Source: JAKFEW01 sp036675505 (GTDB lineage Bacteria > Cyanobacteriota > Sericytochromatia > S15B-MN24 > JAQBPE01). From it: DNA of 64,000 bases. Positions 58,974-64,000 of the stretch are shown here, piece after piece (the stretch's first letter is position 1; each line of letters starts with the position of its first letter). Made by a program: the position numbers and the translations under genes. The notes beneath the pieces were generated by a model, which was not told the origin of the DNA, did no database searches, and saw only the letters and a list, made by a program, of their open reading frames with translations. The stretch spans positions 1 to 64,000 of the forward strand of contig JAKFEW010000017.1 in assembly GCA_036675505.1 (NCBI GenBank), given 5' to 3'.

Positions 58974-60236
58974 ATGCCAGTTATGTTGAAGGTATGCCAA
59001 TTGCCCTTAGGGGTTCTATCGCTGTGTACATTCGCTTGTACACTGCAAGGCACTGCGCCGCCGGCCTTCAACCCTCCGGCGACTAAGGCGACAGAACCCG
59101 CTGACACCGTGAACCTTCGCCCGCCCACCGTTCCGCCTGCGTCCGCAGGCTTTAGTGGCTCTCCAACACCGTCGCCCCTGGCAAGTAAACATGATGCTCC
59201 TGGTCCGACGATCGGTAGCACTCCGACACCGTCCCCAACAGCGAGGGGCCAGACTCGGCGAAAGGGCTACTGGGGAATGGTCTTTGACGAAGAGGGTGGC
59301 ATCGTTGACGGTGCCACCGTTCGGTTGCGCTCGCTCGAAACTGAGCCCGACTACAAGTACGAGGCGACCACGACCGCAGCTGGTGGGGCGTGGGAGTTCC
59401 GCGATGCCCCGATTGACATACGTGTAGAAATCCAGGCGAGTCTGCCTGGTTGGACATCGCGTCGAGTTATCAACGCGCCCCCGCCGACGCCGACCAGAGA
59501 CATTGAGGTGTCGTTTGGTCAACCGGATGAGGTCAATCCTGCATTAGCGGGAGAGGCTGGGATTTTCCTTTCCAATTACCCGGAAATTGAAAGCGTAGAG
59601 CCAGCATCCGGAAATTTTGAAGTTGATCCGGATGACACGATTGTGGCTGTGGATCCGTCAAATGTGACGTTGAACCTCAAGTTCAGCGAACCGTTCGATC
59701 AGGAGACCAGGCAGCGCATTGCGCAGGCTGTAAGGCTTTGGCCAGCTGACTCTACATCCGGCAACGCCGATGCGGTCGACCTATCGCAGTTCACGGACAA
59801 AGATGAAGGCGATGGGCTTGCGGACCTTCTGCTCAGCTTCCCGCCAGGTGACGCGTCCCCAGCGACGCGCGACGCCATTCACGCCGCTGAGGGCGGCCGC
59901 GCGAGCGCCGTTTGGGATACCGAAGGCCGGATCTTGACCTTCGCCGTCAATGGGGTGATCGGCGCGAGTGACAGAGTGGCGAGTTACCAAGTCGGGCTGG
60001 TTTCCGATGGGAAGCGCTTCACCGATGCCGACGGTCACGCTCTCGGAACCGACGACTCGGGGGGGCGCGAAACAGCCACGCCTGCATACCAATTGCTTGC
60101 CAATGTTTTCAGCCGTAGGTGGAGCGTGCTTAGGGTGCTCTGGCAGCCCCCAGGAAGTCGCCCCATTACTGGTAACCAGCGATTGAATGCGACGCACGAC
60201 GCAACATTCAAATTCCGGACGCGTGTCATACGCTAG
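58974..60236 (+). CDS. Lipoprotein with carboxypeptidase-regulatory-like domain
   Basis: A 420-residue protein; lipobox TFAC in LSLCTFACTLQG. A Pro/Thr/Ser-rich linker with PTPSP repeats is followed by a carboxypeptidase-regulatory-like domain (GMVFDEEGGIVDGATVRLRSLE, AAGGAWEFRDAP), then a larger beta-rich region with a Big_5-like strand pattern (DPSNVTLNLKFSEPFDQETRQRIA, ILTFAVNGVIGASDRVASYQVGLVSDG). Surface lipoprotein; function unknown. The start is uncertain. The same frame continues past the TAG into the next fragment. Confidence 0.65.
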   Translation: MPVMLKVCQLPLGVLSLCTFACTLQGTAPPAFNPPATKATEPADTVNLRPPTVPPASAGFSGSPTPSPLASKHDAPGPTIGSTPTPSPTARGQTRRKGYWGMVFDEEGGIVDGATVRLRSLETEPDYKYEATTTAAGGAWEFRDAPIDIRVEIQASLPGWTSRRVINAPPPTPTRDIEVSFGQPDEVNPALAGEAGIFLSNYPEIESVEPASGNFEVDPDDTIVAVDPSNVTLNLKFSEPFDQETRQRIAQAVRLWPADSTSGNADAVDLSQFTDKDEGDGLADLLLSFPPGDASPATRDAIHAAEGGRASAVWDTEGRILTFAVNGVIGASDRVASYQVGLVSDGKRFTDADGHALGTDDSGGRETATPAYQLLANVFSRRWSVLRVLWQPPGSRPITGNQRLNATHDATFKFRTRVIR

Positions 60237-60956
60237 CGCACAGCAATTGGGTGCCTATACTCACAGACCCCGGTCAAACATGAAGGCTACGCCACCGTAG
60301 GTGGCTATACCGCTGCCATCAGCACCTTCAAGATCCTTCGCGAGGTCGGCGGCATCTACATGAATCACACGGCACCGTTCCCATCCCCGGCCTCAGACTA
60401 CGTGGCCCCGCTCACAATGGAATGGGCCTCGGATGTGGGTGGTCCGATCTGGACCTCCGGGCGTGGCGTCCTGACTCGAACGGGCGGCGACCCGGCGGCG
60501 GCGCCGACCACCTTGGTGACCGGTCCCGCTTACGGTCTGGTGCTCCCGCACGGCGGGACCTCGGATATCATCTTTACGCGTTGGAAGTGCTCGCAAGCGC
60601 AGACCACCTTCCCATCGCCCCAGGATCCGAGTATCCATTTCGCCAAGAAACAAGCAGATGGCACCTACGCCGTACGGGCGGTGGCGACCTTCTTGAATGG
60701 GGCGGCTCCGCGAACCATCGAGCGTGGCCCGGACGGCTATTATGTGATGCTTTCGCAGCAAACCACCATACCCGGTGCGCCGCTCCGCATCGTGAAAATG
60801 AAGTGGGACGACAGCATTCCAGGCTCGGAAACACTGATGTCCGAGCGATTGGTCGTCGATGGCTACCCCGTGGGATCGGCAAAAAAGCTTCTGATCGTCA
60901 TACCCATGCTTGAAGAACCACAGTGGCCCAGGGCTCCAGGCTGGCATCGAAACTAG
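60237..60956 (+). pseudogene. 5'-truncated gene fragment
   Basis: The frame is open from the preceding TAG (HEGYATVGGYTAAISTFKILREVGGIYM) but has no ATG, GTG or TTG before 60360, so the sense-looking part upstream has no start. The Met-initiated part would be 198 residues, secreted-protein-like but without a signal. Near the end an A6 run (GSAKKLL) is a likely frameshift spot. Probably the tail of a surface protein gene truncated by recombination. Confidence 0.5.
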
Positions 60957-61057
60957 TGTATAGTTTCTAGATCTCAACCCGCTCCTTCTGCCGATCTCGC
61001 TCAAGCGAGAGGGCAAACTCTCGAAATATGGACCCTAACTTGTCGGAGGTGATCGGC

Positions 61058-62269
61058 ATGACCGCCACTACATTAAAGAAGAAGAGCATCGTCGACCTGA
61101 CCGAGCGCGACCTGCGCGGCAAGCGGGTGCTGGTGCGCGAAGACCTCAACGTGCCGCTCGAGAATGGCCGCATCACCGACGACACGCGCATCCGCGCCGC
61201 CGTGCCCACGATCCGGGATCTCGTCGCCAAGGGCGCGAAGGTCGTGGTCGTCTCGCACCTGGGTCGGCCGAAGGGCGTGGATGAGACCCTGCGGCTCGAC
61301 GCGGTCGCGGCCCGCCTCGGCGAGTTGCTCGGCCAGCCCGTGGCGAAGGCCGCGGACACCATCGGCCCCGACGCCCAGGCCAAGATCGCGGCGGCGGGCG
61401 AGGGGGACGTGGTGGTCCTCGAAAACGTCCGCTTCCACCCGGAGGAAGAGAAGAACGAGCCCGGCTTCGCGAAGGCGCTCGCGGGCCTCGCCGACCTCTA
61501 CGTCAACGACGCCTTCGGCACCGCCCACCGCGCGCACGCCAGCACCGCGGGCGTGGCCGACCACCTGCCGGCCGTCGCCGGCCACCTGCTCATCAAGGAG
61601 ATCGACGTGATGGGCAAGGCGCTCGCCGCGCCTCACCGGCCGCTCGTCGCCATCATCGGCGGCTCCAAGGTCAGCACCAAGATCGGCGTGCTCGACAACC
61701 TCGTCGGCAAGGTCGACGCGCTCGTGATCGGCGGCGCGATGGCCAACACGTTCCTGCGCGCGCAGGGCCACGAGACCGGCAGGAGCCTCGTCGAGGAAGA
61801 TCAGCTCGACGTCGCGCGCCGCGTGCTCGACCTGGCGCAGGAGATGAAGGTCACGATCGTGTTGCCGAGCGACGTGGTGGTCGCACCCGCCACCAACGCC
61901 CAGGCCGCCACCGCCACGGTGGACATCACGGCGATCCCCGCCGACCAGATCGCGCTCGACGTGGGCCCCAAGACCATCGAACGCATCCGCGACGTGCTCG
62001 GCAAGGCCGGCACGATCATCTGGAACGGCCCGCTCGGGGTGTTCGAGAACCCCGCCTTCGCGCGGGGCACGGAAGAAGTCGCCAAGATGGCCGCGGAGGC
62101 CACCCGGCGCGGCGCCACCACGATCGTGGGCGGCGGTGATTCCGTCGCCGCGGTCGAGAGCCTCGGCCTCGCCGACCAGATGAGCCACGTCTCCACCGGC
62201 GGCGGCGCGAGCCTCGAGTTCCTCGAAGGCAAGACGCTGCCCGGCGTGGCGGCGCTGAACGACAAGTAG
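61058..62269 (+). CDS. pgk: Phosphoglycerate kinase
   Basis: A 403-residue enzyme making ATP and 3-phosphoglycerate from 1,3-bisphosphoglycerate. Signatures: GKRVLVREDLNVPLENG, SHLGRPKG, LLENVRF-type VVLENVRFHPEEEKNE, YVNDAFGTAHRAHAS, IIGGSKVSTKIGVLDNL, IWNGPLGVFE and IVGGGDSVAAVE. ATG 61058 after CGGAGGTGATCGGC is preferred over one ten codons upstream. tpiA follows after ten bases. Confidence 0.97.
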   Translation: MTATTLKKKSIVDLTERDLRGKRVLVREDLNVPLENGRITDDTRIRAAVPTIRDLVAKGAKVVVVSHLGRPKGVDETLRLDAVAARLGELLGQPVAKAADTIGPDAQAKIAAAGEGDVVVLENVRFHPEEEKNEPGFAKALAGLADLYVNDAFGTAHRAHASTAGVADHLPAVAGHLLIKEIDVMGKALAAPHRPLVAIIGGSKVSTKIGVLDNLVGKVDALVIGGAMANTFLRAQGHETGRSLVEEDQLDVARRVLDLAQEMKVTIVLPSDVVVAPATNAQAATATVDITAIPADQIALDVGPKTIERIRDVLGKAGTIIWNGPLGVFENPAFARGTEEVAKMAAEATRRGATTIVGGGDSVAAVESLGLADQMSHVSTGGGASLEFLEGKTLPGVAALNDK

Positions 62270-62279
62270 GAGTATCGCT

Positions 62280-63053
62280 ATGACCACCCGCCGCCCGGTG
62301 ATCGCCGGCAACTGGAAGATGCACAAGACGGTCGCGGAAGCCCGCGACCTCGCCAAGGGCCTCGTCGACAAGCTAGGCAGCGCCAGCGGCGGGCCCGAAG
62401 TCGTGCTGTGCCCGCCCTTCACGGCGCTCGCCGCCGTGGGCGAGGTGATCAAGGGCTCGGGCCTCAAGCTCGGCGCGCAGAACATGAACTGGCACGCGAA
62501 GGGCGCGTTCACCGGCGAGATCGCCCCGTCGATGCTCGTCGACCTGGGCGTGACCCACGTGATCCTCGGCCACTCGGAGCGCCGCCAGCTCTTCGGCGAG
62601 ACCGACGAGAACGTCAACCGCAAGGTGGAGGCGGCGATCGCGGTCGGCCTGGTGCCGATCGTCTGCGTGGGCGAGACGCTCGAGGAGCGCGAAGCCGCCC
62701 TCACGGACAACGTGGTGATCGTCCAGGTCCAGCGCGCGCTGCAGGGCATCCCGGCGGCCGAGGTCGCCAAGATGGTTTTCGCGTACGAGCCGGTCTGGGC
62801 GATCGGCACCGGCAAGACCTGCGACTCGCCCGAGGCGAACCGCGTGTGCGGCCTCGTGCGCGACACCATCGGCCGCATGACCGACGACGCCACGGCCCAG
62901 GCCGTGCGCGTGCAGTACGGCGGCAGCGTGAAGCCCGACACGATCGCCGAGCAGATGGCGCAGAGCGACATCGACGGCGCGCTGGTCGGCGGCGCCAGCC
63001 TGGAAGCGGATTCGTTCGCGGCGATCGCGAACTTCGGCGCGGTTGCGAGGTAG
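62280..63053 (+). CDS. tpiA: Triosephosphate isomerase
   Basis: A 257-residue TIM barrel interconverting dihydroxyacetone phosphate and glyceraldehyde 3-phosphate. AGNWKMHKT (Lys), ILGHSERRQLFGE (His), FAYEPVWAIGTGK (Glu) and YGGSVKPD are all present. TAGGAG precedes the ATG. Second gene of pgk-tpiA-gpmI. Confidence 0.97.
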   Translation: MTTRRPVIAGNWKMHKTVAEARDLAKGLVDKLGSASGGPEVVLCPPFTALAAVGEVIKGSGLKLGAQNMNWHAKGAFTGEIAPSMLVDLGVTHVILGHSERRQLFGETDENVNRKVEAAIAVGLVPIVCVGETLEEREAALTDNVVIVQVQRALQGIPAAEVAKMVFAYEPVWAIGTGKTCDSPEANRVCGLVRDTIGRMTDDATAQAVRVQYGGSVKPDTIAEQMAQSDIDGALVGGASLEADSFAAIANFGAVAR

Positions 63054-63060
63054 CTGAGAC

Positions 63061-64000
63061 ATGACCAAGCCCGTAGCGCTTATCATCTGTGACGGCTGGG
63101 GCATCAACCCCCGCGCGGACCACAACGCCATCGCGATGGCGAAGACGCCCTATTTCGACGAACTCGCCGCCAAGTGGCCGCACACGCAGCTCTTCACCTC
63201 CGGCCTGGCCGTCGGCCTGCCGGAAGGCCAGATGGGCAACTCCGAGGTCGGCCACATGAACATGGGCGCCGGGCGCGTGGTTTACCAGGAGCTCACGCGG
63301 ATCGACAAGGAGATCCGCGAGTGGAACTTCTTCCGCAACCCCGCGCTCTGCGCCGCGATGGACCATGTGAAGGAGACCGGCGGGCGGCTGCACCTGATCG
63401 GGCTGCTCTCCGACGGCGGCGTGCACAGCTCGCTCGAGCACCTCTTCGCGCTGTTGAACATGGCCAAGGCGCGCGGCGTGGGCGCCAGCTACGTCCACGC
63501 CTTCCTCGACGGCCGGGACGTGGCCCCCAGGAGCGCGGCGGAGTATCTGGCGCGCACCGAGCAGGTGCTCCAGCAGCTCGGCCACGGCAAGATCGCGACG
63601 ATCAGCGGCCGCTACTGGGCCATGGATCGCGACAGGAACTGGGAGCGCACGGAGAAGGCCTACCGCGCGATGGTGAACGGCGTCGGTCCCAGCGCGGGCT
63701 CGGCCGCCGAGGCGATCCAACGCGCCTACACGTCCGGCGTGACCGACGAGTTCGTCGAGCCGGTCGTGCTCGATGCGACCGGCACGATGCAGGCCGGCGA
63801 CGCGGTCATCTTCTTCAACTTCCGGCCGGACCGCGCCCGCCAGATCACGCGCGCGCTCACGCAGCCCGATTTCGACGGCTTCGCGCGGCCGGACCATCCC
63901 TACCTGGCCTTCGTCTGCCTGACGCAGTACGACGCCAAGCTCGGCCTGCCGATCGCTTACAGGCCCCAGGAGCTGGTGGACAACCTCGCGCAGATCCTCG
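63061..64000 (+). CDS. gpmI: 2,3-bisphosphoglycerate-independent phosphoglycerate mutase (partial)
   Basis: The first 313 residues of a metal-dependent phosphoglycerate mutase; it runs off the window. ALIICDGWGINP gives the first metal ligand, MGNSEVGHMNMGAGRVVYQ the catalytic Ser, followed by LIGLLSDGGVHSSLEHL, FLDGRDVAPRSA, ISGRYWAMDRDRNWER and FFNFRPDRARQITRAL. It begins eight bases after tpiA and converts 3- to 2-phosphoglycerate. Confidence 0.96.
   Translation, partial: MTKPVALIICDGWGINPRADHNAIAMAKTPYFDELAAKWPHTQLFTSGLAVGLPEGQMGNSEVGHMNMGAGRVVYQELTRIDKEIREWNFFRNPALCAAMDHVKETGGRLHLIGLLSDGGVHSSLEHLFALLNMAKARGVGASYVHAFLDGRDVAPRSAAEYLARTEQVLQQLGHGKIATISGRYWAMDRDRNWERTEKAYRAMVNGVGPSAGSAAEAIQRAYTSGVTDEFVEPVVLDATGTMQAGDAVIFFNFRPDRARQITRALTQPDFDGFARPDHPYLAFVCLTQYDAKLGLPIAYRPQELVDNLAQIL

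Overview
The window is GC-rich, compactly coded bacterial chromosome. No rRNA or other taxonomic marker is present, so the host can only be inferred. Several gene orders recall those described in Bacillota: glmU-prs-pth, remA-gmk-rpoZ-coaBC, and gap near pgk-tpiA-gpmI. The cell nevertheless looks diderm, because there are more than a dozen lipoprotein precursors and an outer-membrane-barrel-like protein. Together this fits a diderm Terrabacteria lineage, for example a non-photosynthetic relative of Cyanobacteria. That is an inference, not an identification.

Layout. 1-5.4 kb: the start of a proline-rich protein, a zincin-like protein, a repeat/NHL lipoprotein with 17 LISNNAGG octads, and an M14 carboxypeptidase lipoprotein. 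5.5-6.3 kb: a serine-recombinase-like protein without a recognisable catalytic serine. 6.5-12.5 kb: glmU-prs-pth followed by an HDAC-family protein. 12.6-16.7 kb: a class D beta-lactamase homologue convergent with an EF-hand membrane protein, a lone receiver domain, a lipoprotein and tRNA-Gln. 16.9-21.0 kb: preT-preA (pyrimidine reduction) and a possible papain-like protease. 21.1-23.8 kb: four tandem lipoproteins of one apparently undescribed family, the last between 31-bp direct repeats. 23.8-28.7 kb: a four-gene reverse unit (HTTM membrane protein, aldo/keto reductase and two unknowns), moaD-moaE and lipoproteins.

28.8-34.2 kb holds a tight lower mevalonate operon (mvaA, mvk, fni, mvaD, pmk) that would convert HMG-CoA to IPP and DMAPP. 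HMG-CoA synthase is not in the window. Next to it (34.8-37.2 kb) citrate synthase is divergent from a MerR-like-HTH/citrate-synthase fusion, with a perfect 8-1-8 palindrome between them. The fusion lacks one catalytic histidine, so it may be an acetyl-CoA, oxaloacetate or citrate sensor controlling its enzymatic neighbour.

37.2-53.6 kb: PspC, remA-gmk-rpoZ-coaBC, an FtsB/DivIC-like protein, an RlmI-like methyltransferase, an AMIN-like/barrel protein, DUF4349 and LssY_C lipoproteins, a TPR protein and a GT4 glycosyltransferase. 53.7-64 kb: glycolytic genes gap, pgk, tpiA and gpmI (cut by the window end). About 6.3 kb separates gap from pgk; it contains a large DDE-type transposase, an AT-rich small gene with a decayed tandem copy, and unusual lipoproteins and fragments. 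It looks like acquired DNA inserted into a glycolytic cluster.
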